DNA from: Streptomyces sp. NBC_00654
Lineage (GTDB): Bacteria; Actinomycetota; Actinomycetes; Streptomycetales; Streptomycetaceae
DNA: 64,000 nt
Direction: 5' to 3'
Assembly (NCBI RefSeq): GCF_026341775.1
Contig: NZ_JAPEOB010000001.1
Span: forward strand, 2,790,001-2,854,000
The translations under genes and the position numbers were made by a program. Position 1 is the first letter of the stretch, and each line of letters starts with the position of its first letter. This document shows, one piece after another, positions 45,057 through 52,580 of the stretch. Below the pieces are notes generated by a model. That model saw only the letters and a list, made by a program, of their open reading frames with translations, was not told where the DNA came from and ran no database searches.

Positions 45057-45458
45057 GTGATCAAGAAGGTTCTGGCTACGGGCGCTGTCGCCGCCTCCAT
45101 CCTCGGTCTCGGCGCGACGCAGGCCATGGCGATCGGCAACGACGGAGGCACGACCTCGGTCAACGGTAACGGCGCCGCGCAGGTGTTCGGCAACGCTGCC
45201 ACCCACGGTGACTGGAGCCCCCAGTTCGGCCTGATCCAGGGCTCGCTCAACAAGCCCTGCATCGGTCTGCCGCTGAAGGCCAACGCCGGTTCGCTGATCG
45301 GCGCCGTGCCGATCTCGCTCCAGGACATCAACGTCCTGTCGTCGCCGCAGAACCAGCAGTGCACCGAGAACTCCACCCAGGCCAAGGGTGACGAGGCCCT
45401 GTCGCACATCCTGGACAGCATCCCGATCCTCTCCGGCAACGGCGCCCACAACGGCTGA
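45057..45458 (+). CDS. Rodlin, copy 1
   Basis: 133 residues from GTG 45057 with gaaggg 6 bases upstream; upstream in-frame sequence does not code for signal peptide. The secretion signal MIKKVLATGAVAASILGLGA ends near AMA (residue 25). The mature protein begins [31 protein letters not shown] split over the rodlin hallmark and has two Cys (NKPC, NQQC). Rodlins assemble with chaplins into the rodlet layer that makes aerial hyphae and spores water-repellent. Very similar to the two copies downstream. Ends in a hairpin terminator at 45474. Confidence 0.95.
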   Translation: MIKKVLATGAVAASILGLGATQAMAIGNDGGTTSVNGNGAAQVFGNAATHGDWSPQFGLIQGSLNKPCIGLPLKANAGSLIGAVPISLQDINVLSSPQNQQCTENSTQAKGDEALSHILDSIPILSGNGAHNG

Positions 45459-45473
45459 CCGGACCGCGACCAC

Positions 45474-45516
45474 AGGCCCGGACCGCCGGCTTTCCTCCAC
45501 CGAGCGGTCCGGGCCT
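45474..45516 (+). terminator. Terminator after rodlin 1
   Basis: AGGCCCGGACCG (45474-45485) and CGGTCCGGGCCT (45505-45516) are exact 12-bp complements, 16 bases beyond the stop. Confidence 0.8.
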
Positions 45517-45668
45517 GCTGCTGCCTCCATGGGTGGCCGTACATCGGCTGGTCATATGAACCGGCCAGTGATGTGGATCGACTGATACTGCGTCATTCGG
45601 GCGGAATCCGAGAATCTTCTCCTTGAGCGGTTTCAATCTCGGTCGTTAATCGTTACGAATGACAGCGT

Positions 45669-45716
45669 CGGAGTCACGAGCACGAGAGACTCCGCTCGGG
45701 CGATACGAAAGTCGTA
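45669..45716. promoter_or_regulatory. Two small inverted repeats before the short chaplin
   Basis: CGGAGTC/GACTCCG (45669-45675 and 45688-45694) and TACGA/TCGTA (45704-45708 and 45712-45716) lie in the leader of the chaplin gene. They could be operators or folding elements of the mRNA. Confidence 0.4.
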
Positions 45717-45749
45717 CCGCTCCAGACCCCGCCGCAGAAAGGGATGAAA

Positions 45750-45983
45750 GTGAAGTACACCAAGGTTGCCTCAGTCGCCGTCGGAGCCCTCATGGCGCTG
45801 GGATTCGCCGCGCCGGCCATGGCCGACGCGGGTGCCGAGGGCATCGCCGTTGGTTCCCCGGGCGTGCTGTCCGGCAACGTCGTGCAGATCCCGGTCCACG
45901 TTCCGATCAACATCTGCGGTAACAGCGTGAACATCATCGGTCTGCTGAACCCGACCTTCGGCAACACCTGTATCAACAGCTGA
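45750..45983 (+). CDS. Short chaplin
   Basis: 77 residues from GTG 45750. The ATG six bases upstream lies in the spacer after the aaaggg ribosome site, and the GTG context is identical to the next gene's, so GTG is preferred. Signal peptide to residue 25 (APAMA), then one chaplin domain (GIAVGSPGVLSGNVVQIPVHVP, NSVNIIGLLNPTFGNTC) with Cys56 and Cys74. It has no anchor. Short chaplins of this type assemble into surface amyloid fibrils that lower water tension and allow hyphae to grow into the air. A strong terminator follows. Confidence 0.94.
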   Translation: MKYTKVASVAVGALMALGFAAPAMADAGAEGIAVGSPGVLSGNVVQIPVHVPINICGNSVNIIGLLNPTFGNTCINS

Positions 45984-46018
45984 ATGATGACCGGCTGAGC
46001 CCTGGCTCGGCCTCGGTC

Positions 46019-46056
46019 GGCCCCGGATCGTCCATCGTCGATCCGGGGCCTTCCCC
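46019..46056 (+). terminator. Terminator after the short chaplin
   Basis: GGCCCCGGATCG (46019-46030) and CGATCCGGGGCC (46039-46050) pair perfectly around an 8-base loop and are followed by a pyrimidine-rich ttcccctttcccc. Confidence 0.85.
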
Positions 46057-46245
46057 TTTCCCCGCGCGGACATCGTGCGGACTTTCGGTCGGTCCCCGTG
46101 CGGGCGGGAAAAACCTGCGGCCGCGTAGTTTCCCGTGCGCGGCCTGATCGTTGTTCAAGGAAAGCGGCAGAAGTCACAGGCAAAGAGAGCTTGTGTGCGG
46201 CACGGGAACGTGACCGAAAGATGCCGCGCAGAAGGGAACCTGAAA

Positions 46246-46533
46246 GTGAAGTACGCGAAGACCGCTGCGCTCGTTGCCGGTTCCGTGGTCGCTCTCGGAA
46301 CGGCTGCTCCCGCCTTCGCCGTTACTGACACGGCCCCCAACTTCAGCCTCGACAGTGGCCTGAACCAGCTGATGGCCAGCACCCCGGAGATGGTGGACCC
46401 GCTGGTCGACACGGTCGGCGCGGCCACCGAGACGGTGCAGAAGGACGGCACCGTCGGGAAGCTGGCGGGCGAGGCCACCGGCGTGGCCCAGGCGGCAGCC
46501 CCGATGCTCGGCGGAATGCCCATCGGCGGCTGA
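46246..46533 (+). CDS. 95-residue secreted protein of unknown function in the chaplin-rodlin cluster
   Basis: Starts GTG 46246 after gaaggg. The signal peptide MKYAKTAALVAGSVVALGTA, cleaved after AFA (residue 25), is nearly the same as that of the short chaplin, and the 30 bases around the start are also shared. The mature 70 residues contain no Cys, no chaplin core and no rodlin motif. They look like amphipathic helices (LDSGLNQLMASTPEMVDPLVDTVG...) ending in a flexible APMLGGMPIGG tail. The location between a chaplin and a rodlin, and the borrowed start region, suggest a co-regulated surface component. I do not recognise a family. Confidence 0.85.
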   Translation: MKYAKTAALVAGSVVALGTAAPAFAVTDTAPNFSLDSGLNQLMASTPEMVDPLVDTVGAATETVQKDGTVGKLAGEATGVAQAAAPMLGGMPIGG

Positions 46534-46666
46534 CCGTCGTACGGCATCACTTCCCCACCGCTTCACCTTCCCTCCGATGCCCGCTGCCTCGCAGGAGTCC
46601 TTTCGAATTTCCGTGAGGCAGTGGAATCGTTCGAGTGAATGAGCACAACCCATTCCCGCCGGACAG

Positions 46667-46688
46667 AGTTGGTCAGGACGCTCCGGAT
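46667..46688 (+). promoter_or_regulatory. Conserved rodlin leader element, copy 2
   Basis: AGTTGGTCAGGACGCTCCGG plus AT, 20 of 22 identical to 45006-45027. The spacing to the start codon is 35 bases here against 29 at copy 1. The third rodlin lacks a convincing copy. Confidence 0.55.
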
Positions 46689-46723
46689 AGGCGGGCACAA
46701 GAATTTCCCAGAAGGGCTTTTTT

Positions 46724-47134
46724 ATGATCAAGAAGATTCTGGCCTCGGCGGCGGTCGCTGCCTCGGTCGTCGGTGTCTCCGCTGCGGCTGCCCCCTCCGC
46801 CATGGCCATCGGCAATGACGGCGGCACCACGTCGATCAACGGCAACGGCGCCATGCAGTCCTACGGCAACTCCGCCACCCACGGTGACTGGAGCCCGCAG
46901 TTCGCGCTCATCCAGGGCTCGCTCAACAAGCCCTGCATCGCCCTCCCGGCCAAGGCCAACCTCGGTTCGCTCATCGGCCTGGTGCCGATCACGGTCCAGG
47001 ACCTCAACGTCCTGTCGTCGCCGCAGAACCAGCAGTGCACCGAGAACTCCACCCAGGCCAAGGGCGACGAGGCCCTGTCGCACATCCTGGACAACATCCC
47101 GATCCTCTCGGGCAATGGTGTCGGCAACAACTGA
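46724..47134 (+). CDS. Rodlin, copy 2
   Basis: 136 residues from ATG 46724 with agaaggg 7 bases before it. Signal peptide to about residue 28 (SAMA). Mature sequence [22 protein letters not shown], then HGDWSPQFALIQGSLNKPC, and a C-terminus [21 protein letters not shown]. The mature part differs from copy 1 mostly by conservative changes, so they arose by tandem duplication. Exported structural protein of the rodlet layer. No clear terminator lies directly behind it. Confidence 0.95.
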   Translation: MIKKILASAAVAASVVGVSAAAAPSAMAIGNDGGTTSINGNGAMQSYGNSATHGDWSPQFALIQGSLNKPCIALPAKANLGSLIGLVPITVQDLNVLSSPQNQQCTENSTQAKGDEALSHILDNIPILSGNGVGNN

Positions 47135-47444
47135 GGCCGCGTAACTCCGGTCCCTCGCCGCTGACTTCTCCGAACTCCCGGGGAGCGGCCCGGAATCTGC
47201 CTGTCCGCAACGCCTGACCACAGGTGGGGCCAGTCCATCCGCACAGCGACAGTTCCTCGGTCGCCCGGATGCGCTGGCCCCTTTGTCGTGAGCGAAGCCT
47301 CCGTCGTGGGTGAACTCCGCGCCCGGTGTACGGCGCGTGACAGGGCGGCGCGTGACAGGGCGGTGCGGGGCCGGGCGGTGCGTGGTTGGGCCGGATGCCG
47401 CAGCAGCGGCTGACGGTTCCGCCGCACGCGGGTAGGGCCTCTCC
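47135..47444. other. 310-base intergenic region between rodlin 2 and a small gene
   Basis: No gene is supported. The right half holds the 15-bp tandem repeat listed next; the left half shows only weak GC-rich hairpins and no convincing promoter. Confidence 0.5.
47331..47390. repeat. 15-bp tandem repeat, four copies
   Basis: CGGCGCGTGACAGGG is exact at 47331-47345 and 47346-47360, then diverged copies CGGTGCGGGGCCGGG and CGGTGCGTGGTTGGG run to 47390. Not inside a supported gene. Confidence 0.85.
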
Positions 47445-47642
47445 ATGGATGAGTACGACAGTCGACCATCGCGGGGCGGACAACAGCCCGCACAGGACAG
47501 CACACCGATCTACGACCGGCTGGTCGCCGAGTGGCGGGCGGCCGGGCGAGGCTCCGGGCCGGCCGCGTCCCATGAGCCCGCGGTGGTCCGGGGCGGCCTC
47601 GTCCCGGCGGCGCGCACATCGCACGAGATCACCGGGACATGA
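47445..47642 (+). CDS. Small conserved-looking protein, 65 residues
   Basis: Starts ATG 47445 (MDEYDSRPSRGGQQPAQDST). The central PIYDRLVAEWRAAGRG resembles a motif I recall in many short streptomycete proteins (PIYDxLVAEW...GR), which supports it as a real gene. It has no signal peptide or membrane segment and no clear ribosome site. It sits between two rodlin genes without an evident link to surface assembly. Function unknown. Confidence 0.55.
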   Translation: MDEYDSRPSRGGQQPAQDSTPIYDRLVAEWRAAGRGSGPAASHEPAVVRGGLVPAARTSHEITGT

Positions 47643-47725
47643 CCGCGCCGCGTCGACCTCACGCCGGATCACACCCATTTGAGTGGTAGTGCGGAACCGA
47701 TGGCTCCGGCGGGGGTTGATCAGTA

Positions 47726-47742
47726 CGTTCCACAACGGAACG
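47726..47742 (+). promoter_or_regulatory. Inverted repeat before rodlin 3
   Basis: CGTTCC and GGAACG (47726-47731, 47737-47742) pair perfectly around ACAAC, 20 bases before the start codon of the third rodlin. It could be an operator or a leader hairpin near the ribosome site. Confidence 0.4.
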
Positions 47743-47761
47743 CTCCGAAAGGTGAAGCTTG

Positions 47762-48169
47762 ATGAAGAAGATGATGGCCGGCGCGGCAGTGGCTGTGTCC
47801 CTGATCGGTCTGTCCGCAGCCGCGGCCCCCACGGCCATGGCGATCGGCAACGACGGTGGCACCACCACGCTCAACGGCAACGGTGCCACGCAGGCCTTTG
47901 GCAACGCCGCCACGCACGGTGACTGGAGCCCGCAGAACCAGCTCGTCCAGGGCACCCTGAACAAGCTCTGCATCGGTCTCCCGGCCAAGGCCAATGTCGG
48001 TTCGCTCATCGGCCTGGTGCCGATCACGGTTCAGGACATCAACGTCCTGTCCAACCCGCAGAACCAGCAGTGCGCCGACAACTCCACCCAGGCCAAGGGC
48101 GACGAGCCGCTGTCGCACGTCCTGGACGACATCCCGGTCCTCTCGGGCAACGGCGTCGGCAACAACTGA
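47762..48169 (+). CDS. Rodlin, copy 3
   Basis: 135 residues from ATG 47762 with aaaggtga upstream; a TTG three bases earlier is part of the spacer. Signal peptide ([20 protein letters not shown]) ends near AMA. The mature part keeps [40 protein letters not shown] and [20 protein letters not shown] and is the most diverged of the three. A third rodlin is more than the two known in S. coelicolor. A perfect hairpin pair follows (48183 and 48243). Confidence 0.95.
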   Translation: MKKMMAGAAVAVSLIGLSAAAAPTAMAIGNDGGTTTLNGNGATQAFGNAATHGDWSPQNQLVQGTLNKLCIGLPAKANVGSLIGLVPITVQDINVLSNPQNQQCADNSTQAKGDEPLSHVLDDIPVLSGNGVGNN

Positions 48170-48182
48170 CACCGCTGAGCGC

Positions 48183-48216
48183 GGGCGGCCCGGAGGGTTC
48201 TCCCTCGGGGCCGCCC
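48183..48216 (+). terminator. Terminator after rodlin 3
   Basis: 15-bp arms 48183-48197 and 48202-48216 match at 14 of 15 positions around ttct, 14 bases beyond the stop. Confidence 0.85.
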
Positions 48217-48242
48217 GTACTCATGTGCCCCGGCACCGCACA

Positions 48243-48284
48243 CGACGATGCCCACCACTCCACGGGGGGTGGTGGGCATCGTCG
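48243..48284. terminator. Perfect 16-bp hairpin between convergent genes
   Basis: CGACGATGCCCACCAC (48243-48258) and GTGGTGGGCATCGTCG (48269-48284) are exact complements with a 10-base loop. It lies between rodlin 3 and the leftward DUF5949 gene and can stop transcription from both sides. Confidence 0.85.
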
Positions 48285-48308
48285 CGGGCGGACGGTGCGG
48301 GGGAGGGT

Positions 48309-48809
48309 TCAGCCCAGGGCGCGTACAGGGAGGAGGCAGTGGGCGGCCGTGCTCACGACCTCCGGGTTCGCCGCGAAGCCCCGCAACTGCTCCTCGCTGA
48401 CGGGCTGTCCGGGCACGGCCTCGGGCCAGGGGCGGGTCGCGAACATCACGTACACCTGACCCTGCGCCTCGGCGGCGGCCAGCCACTCCGCGGGGACGGT
48501 GTACTGGGCCTTGAAGTGAGGAAGCGTCAGGACGGCCTGACCGGCCTGGACGAGGAGCTTCGCCTGGATGCCCGGCGTCTCGGAGGCGTCCTGAACGCCT
48601 CCGCCGACCTGGAGGCCCGCGCGCTCCAGGGCCACACGCAGGGCGGCCTCCCCGGCCTCCGGGCCGTCCTGCCCGTCGCCCAGCGAATAGGTGAGAAGGA
48701 AGGCGACGTCATGGCCCTGGTCGGGGTGTTCGCCGCTCCAGCCGATCAGGATCTGGGTGCCCAACTGGGCTTGTGTGAACGTGCCGGTGGCGGTCTGGGG
48801 TGAGGTCAT
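48309..48809 (-). CDS. DUF5949 family protein
   Basis: 166 residues from ATG 48809 (MTSPQTATGTFTQAQLGTQI); an in-frame ATG at 48857 adds residues that do not look coding. The pattern LIGWSGEHPDQGHDVAFLLTYSLGDG, LPHFKAQYTVPAEWLAAAEAQG and the end VVSTAAHCLLPVRALG fits DUF5949, a soluble streptomycete family of unknown role as I remember it. It has no signal peptide. Monocistronic, convergent with rodlin 3. Confidence 0.75.
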   Translation of the reverse strand: MTSPQTATGTFTQAQLGTQILIGWSGEHPDQGHDVAFLLTYSLGDGQDGPEAGEAALRVALERAGLQVGGGVQDASETPGIQAKLLVQAGQAVLTLPHFKAQYTVPAEWLAAAEAQGQVYVMFATRPWPEAVPGQPVSEEQLRGFAANPEVVSTAAHCLLPVRALG

Positions 48810-49007
48810 GCTCGGCACCCTAACGGCCCGAGACCGGTCGATGTACATGCGTATCACCTGATCGAGGGAGATTGAGTGATATCTCCGGCCGGCACCCCGG
48901 CGCGAACCCGATTCCGGGCCCGTTCCGGTTGCCGTCCCCTCGCGGTCCGGCCGCGGTCGGGCGCCGAACCGGCCAGCGTCCTCTCCCGCCGGGCCCGGGA
49001 AAAGCTG

Positions 49008-49038
49008 TTGACGGTGCCGGGCGGGGCCGGGCTATGGT
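49008..49038 (+). promoter_or_regulatory. Likely housekeeping-type promoter
   Basis: TTGACG (49008-49013) and TATGGT (49033-49038) with a 19-base spacer resemble the consensus read by the principal sigma factor. A transcript from about 49045 would carry the short ORF at 49097 and then rsgA. Confidence 0.55.
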
Positions 49039-49096
49039 GGGCGACGTTCCGCGCCGCGGGGCGACCTACGTGAGGAACCAGGAGGTGAGGACATTG

Positions 49097-49168
49097 ATGA
49101 CTGTCATTGCGATGGGCACTGCCCACAACCAGATGAGCATCGTTCTCACCCCCGTGGCCACCGGCTGA
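49097..49168 (+). CDS. 23-residue upstream ORF before rsgA
   Basis: Starts ATG 49097, 8 bases after an excellent ribosome site (aggaggtga at 49080-49088), and ends TGA 49168, 65 bases before rsgA. It reads MTVIAMGTAHNQMSIVLTPV followed by ATG residues. It carries three Met and has hydrophobic stretches on either side of a polar AHNQ. The ribosome site is better than that of rsgA itself, so the ORF is probably translated. It may regulate rsgA or be a free small peptide. No family is known to me. Confidence 0.5.
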   Translation: MTVIAMGTAHNQMSIVLTPVATG

Positions 49169-49232
49169 CCTTCTTCCGAACCTCCCGCGCCGAGCGCGCG
49201 GTGCCGGGGCCACCCTTGTGAAGGGTTCCCCC

Positions 49233-50387
49233 TTGTCTTTCCCGATTCCTTCCGTCCCGTCCTCGTCGCACCCGCTGGCTCCCTACGGCTGGGACGACGA
49301 CTGGGCGGACGCTTTCGCCCCGTACGCCGAACAGGGACTCCTGCCCGGCCGCGTGGTGCGGGTGGACCGCGGTCAGTGCGACGTGGTCACTCCCGACGGC
49401 ACACTCCGTGCGGACACCGCGTTCGTGGTGCCCCGCGACCCGATGCGGATCGTCTGCACCGGGGACTGGGTGGCTGTCGATCCCCACGGCGACCCCCTGT
49501 TCGTACGGACGCTGCTGCCGCGGCGTACCGCCTTTGTGCGCTCGACGTCCTCGCAGCGTTCCGAGGGACAGGTGCTCGCCACCAACATCGATCACATCGC
49601 CATCTGTGTCTCGCTCGCCGTCGAACTCGACCTCGGGCGTCTTGAGCGCTTCCTCGCGCTCGCCATGTCCAGCTCCAGCGGTGACGCGCTGCTGCGGGAC
49701 GGATCCACGGCCGGGGAGACCGATCCCCAGCCGATCGTGCTGCTCACCAAGTGCGACCTGGTCCCGGACGTGGCCACGCTGTCCCACCTCGTCGAGGACG
49801 TCGAGTCCATCGCGCCCGGAGTCCAGGTACTGCCGGTCAGCTCCGCCACCGGCGAGGGACTCGATGTGTTCTCCGCCGTCGTCTCCGGCGGCACGAGCGT
49901 GCTGCTCGGGATCTCCGGCGCGGGCAAGTCGACCCTCGCCAACACCCTGCTCGGCGAGGACGTCATGACGGTGCGGGCCGCCCGCGACGTCGACGGCAAG
50001 GGCCGGCACACCACCACGACCCGCAACCTGCTCGTGCTGCCGCACGGCGGTGTCCTCATCGACACCCCCGGGCTGCGCGGCGTCGGGCTGTGGGACGCGG
50101 AACAGGGGGTGGGCCAGGTCTTCTCGGAGATCGAGGACCTGGCGCGGCAGTGCCGGTTCCACGACTGCGCCCACGAGGCCGAGCCCGGCTGCGCGGTGCT
50201 CGGCGCGCTCGAGGACGGAACGCTGCCCGAGCGGCGCCTCGACAGCTACCGCAAGCTGCTGCGCGAGAACCAGCGCATCGTCGCCAAGACCGATGCCCGG
50301 ATGCGCTCCGAGATCCTGCGGGACTGGAAGCGCAAGGGCGCGGAGGGGCGGGCGGCGATGCAGGCCAAGCGCGGCCGGGTGCGGTAG
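49233..50387 (+). CDS. rsgA: Ribosome small-subunit-dependent GTPase A
   Basis: 384 residues from TTG 49233, chosen because gaaggg lies 7 bases upstream; a GTG at 49218 is the alternative. The protein is a circularly permuted GTPase: an OB-fold (GLLPGRVVRVDRGQCDVVTPDG), then G4 LLTKCD, G1 LLGISGAGKSTLANTLLG and G3 LIDTPGLRGVG, followed by the zinc motif CRFHDCAHEAEPGC. It helps mature the 30S ribosomal subunit and leaves when GTP is hydrolysed. Preceded by a short ORF on the same likely transcript. Confidence 0.94.
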   Translation: MSFPIPSVPSSSHPLAPYGWDDDWADAFAPYAEQGLLPGRVVRVDRGQCDVVTPDGTLRADTAFVVPRDPMRIVCTGDWVAVDPHGDPLFVRTLLPRRTAFVRSTSSQRSEGQVLATNIDHIAICVSLAVELDLGRLERFLALAMSSSSGDALLRDGSTAGETDPQPIVLLTKCDLVPDVATLSHLVEDVESIAPGVQVLPVSSATGEGLDVFSAVVSGGTSVLLGISGAGKSTLANTLLGEDVMTVRAARDVDGKGRHTTTTRNLLVLPHGGVLIDTPGLRGVGLWDAEQGVGQVFSEIEDLARQCRFHDCAHEAEPGCAVLGALEDGTLPERRLDSYRKLLRENQRIVAKTDARMRSEILRDWKRKGAEGRAAMQAKRGRVR

Positions 50388-50488
50388 TCACCGCCACCCG
50401 GGCCGGGTCCGGCGGTCCCGGGGCCGGTGGTTCGATGTCCGAATACCGCGAGTGCGGCAGCGGGGGCTGCCGCACACTGGACGGTGTG

Positions 50489-51898
50489 ATGGACGAAGAG
50501 AGCAGGTACGAGGCGGTGAGCAGCCGCGACGCACGGTTCGACGGAGAGTTCTTCTTCGCCGTCGCGACCACCGGCATCTACTGCCGGCCGAGCTGCCCCG
50601 CCGTCACCCCCAAGCGCGAGAACGTCCGGTTCTACCCGACCGCGGCAGCCGCCCAGCGCCACGGCTTCCGGGCCTGCCGGCGCTGTCGTCCGGACGCCGT
50701 CCCCGGCTCGGCCGAGTGGAACGTCCGCGCCGATATGGCCGGCCGGGCCGTGCGGATGATCAGCGACGGCGTGGTGGACCGGGAGGGCGTCCCCGGTCTC
50801 GCCGGACGCCTCGGCTACAGCCCGCGGCAGGTCCAGCGTCAGCTCAACGCCGAGCTGGGGGCCGGGCCCGTCGCGCTCGCCCGCGCCCAGCGTGCGCACA
50901 CCGCCCGGCTGCTCCTCCAGACCACCGGCCTGCCGGTCACCGAGATCGCCTTCGCGTCCGGCTTCGCCAGTGTGCGCCAGTTCAACGACACGATCCGGCA
51001 GATCTACGCCCGTACGCCCAGCGCACTGCGGACCGAGGCCGGTACGGGCCTGGGGGCGGCGGAGCGGGAGGGCCGCCGGGCCGGGATACCGCTCCGGCTC
51101 GCCCACCGGGGCCCGTACGCCGCGCGGGAGATGTTCGACCTGCTCGGCTCCACGACCGTGGCACGGATCGAGGAGATCAGCGGGACGCCCGGTCACCGCA
51201 CCTACCGCCGCACGCTCCGGCTGCCGTACGGGACGGGCATCGTCGCCGTCGACGAGGCGTCGCCGGGGCCGTGGCTCCAGGCCCGGATCCAGCTGACCGA
51301 TCTGCGCGACCTCACCACCGCCGTGCAGCGGCTGCGCCGGCTCCTGGATCTGGACGCCGATCCGTACGCCGTCGACGAGGCGCTCGGCGCTCACCCCCGG
51401 CTCGCACCGCTCGTCGCCGCGCGGCCGGGGCTGCGGTCGCCGGGGACCGTGGACCCGGAGGAGTTCGCCGTACGGACGCTGGTGGGGCGTGCGCGGGCGG
51501 AGGAGCTGGTGGAGCGGTACGGCAAGGTGCTGGATGTGCCGTGCGGCGGGCTCACCCATGTGTTTCCCGAGCCGGGCGTGCTGGCCGGTGCCCCGGTGGA
51601 ACCCGCGCTGGTGGCGCTGGCGGCGGCGCTGGCCGACGGCGGCGTACGGCTGGACGCCGGCGCGGACCGGGACGAGGCGGAAGCGGCGCTGCGCCGGCTG
51701 CCGGGGATGGACCCGCGCAGCGCGGCGCTGATCCGGATGCGGGCACTCGGCGACCCCGACATCGATCCTGACGTCGATCCGGACGCGGACCCTGACCAGG
51801 GCGGGGCGCCGGACGGGGCGCCGGACGGCGGGGCGCGGCGGTCCTGGCGGCCCTGGCGCTCGTACGCCGTACGCCATCTGGAGCTCGAAGAGCGGTGA
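50489..51898 (+). CDS. Ada-type methyl-transfer regulator fused to AlkA-like glycosylase
   Basis: 469 residues from ATG 50489 (MDEESRYEAV); an ATG at 50435 would add a poorly conserved tail. Domain 1 is Ada zinc-binding with Cys32, Cys36, Cys63 and Cys66, the spacing of E. coli Ada in which the first Cys takes the methyl group. An AraC-type DNA-binding part follows (ISDGVVDREGVPGLAGRLGYSPRQVQRQL). The rest is AlkA-like (IPLRLAHRGPYAAREMFDLL, PVEPALVALAAAL). The helix-hairpin-helix is altered (LPGMDPRSAALIRMRALGDPD) and the segment holding the catalytic Asp is replaced by Asp-Pro repeats, ending SWRPWRSYAVRHLE. Methyl sensing is likely; base excision is doubtful. Confidence 0.88.
   Translation: MDEESRYEAVSSRDARFDGEFFFAVATTGIYCRPSCPAVTPKRENVRFYPTAAAAQRHGFRACRRCRPDAVPGSAEWNVRADMAGRAVRMISDGVVDREGVPGLAGRLGYSPRQVQRQLNAELGAGPVALARAQRAHTARLLLQTTGLPVTEIAFASGFASVRQFNDTIRQIYARTPSALRTEAGTGLGAAEREGRRAGIPLRLAHRGPYAAREMFDLLGSTTVARIEEISGTPGHRTYRRTLRLPYGTGIVAVDEASPGPWLQARIQLTDLRDLTTAVQRLRRLLDLDADPYAVDEALGAHPRLAPLVAARPGLRSPGTVDPEEFAVRTLVGRARAEELVERYGKVLDVPCGGLTHVFPEPGVLAGAPVEPALVALAAALADGGVRLDAGADRDEAEAALRRLPGMDPRSAALIRMRALGDPDIDPDVDPDADPDQGGAPDGAPDGGARRSWRPWRSYAVRHLELEER
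51751..51840. repeat. Asp-Pro-rich repeat in the AlkA half
   Basis: Encodes DPDIDPDVDPDADPDQ followed by GGAPDGAPDGG, in frame, built from 6-bp and 12-bp words (gaccccgacatcgatcc, ggggcgccggac). It stands where family members have the catalytic helix. Confidence 0.85.
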
Positions 51899-51991
51899 CG
51901 CCGCGGCTGTGCGAGGCCGCGGCCGTGCTGGCCCGCCCGCCGGTTCAGGCAGGCGAGCCCCAGCGCGGGGCGTCCACCGCGGACCCGGGGC

Positions 51992-52474
51992 TCAGCCCCA
52001 GAGCACCGCGCCCAGCCACGCCCCGGCGACCAGCAGGCAGGCGAACAGCTCCACCAGTACCGAGAAACCGGTCGCCCGCATCACTGAGCGGACCGACGTC
52101 CAGCCCGCGCCCCGGCTGCCGAGCCGTAGCCGCTCGGCGCCGTAGATCGCACCGACGTACCCCAGGATCCCGCCCACCACCGGCAGCACGAAGAACCCCA
52201 CGATCGCGGTCACCCCGCCGATCATCAACGTCTTGCGGGGCGCTCCCGACTCGCCGGGGCGCCGCGGTGGCAGCAGAGGTCTCAGGGCCTGGTTCAGCAG
52301 CAGTACGGCCGTTGCGCCGATCAGTACGCTCCAGGCGACCGGAGTCGTGTCCGCCAGCGCCCACCACAGCACCGCGGCCCACACGATCGCCTGCCCCGGC
52401 ACGCCCGGCACCAGCACACCGACCAGCCCGAGCAGCATGACCAGGCCGACGGCGACGAGCTGCCACACACTCAT
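51992..52474 (-). CDS. DUF456 membrane protein
   Basis: 160 residues from ATG 52474 (MSVWQLVAVGLVMLLGLVGVLVPGVPGQAIVW). The PGxPG element after the first helix, then LLNQALRPLLPPRRPGESGAPRKTLMIGG and a glycine-rich GGILGYVGAIYGAERL region, is the DUF456 pattern; glycine zippers with four to five membrane helices. Function is unknown. It lies between the Ada-AlkA gene (convergent) and the LuxR-type regulator. Confidence 0.88.
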   Translation of the reverse strand: MSVWQLVAVGLVMLLGLVGVLVPGVPGQAIVWAAVLWWALADTTPVAWSVLIGATAVLLLNQALRPLLPPRRPGESGAPRKTLMIGGVTAIVGFFVLPVVGGILGYVGAIYGAERLRLGSRGAGWTSVRSVMRATGFSVLVELFACLLVAGAWLGAVLWG

Positions 52475-52580
52475 CCCACCAGCCTGCCGGAGACCGGCGG
52501 CTCCCGCCCGTCAGCACAGCCCCCGCCACCTGCGCGGACTCCCGTACCCGCCCGCGTACGCCCGGGGCCCGCCGGCCGTC

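Noticed and set aside
47445..47642. Small gene as an additional surface protein
   Set aside because: It lies among rodlins but has no signal peptide, Cys or hydrophobic segment, so it is listed only as a small protein of unknown role.
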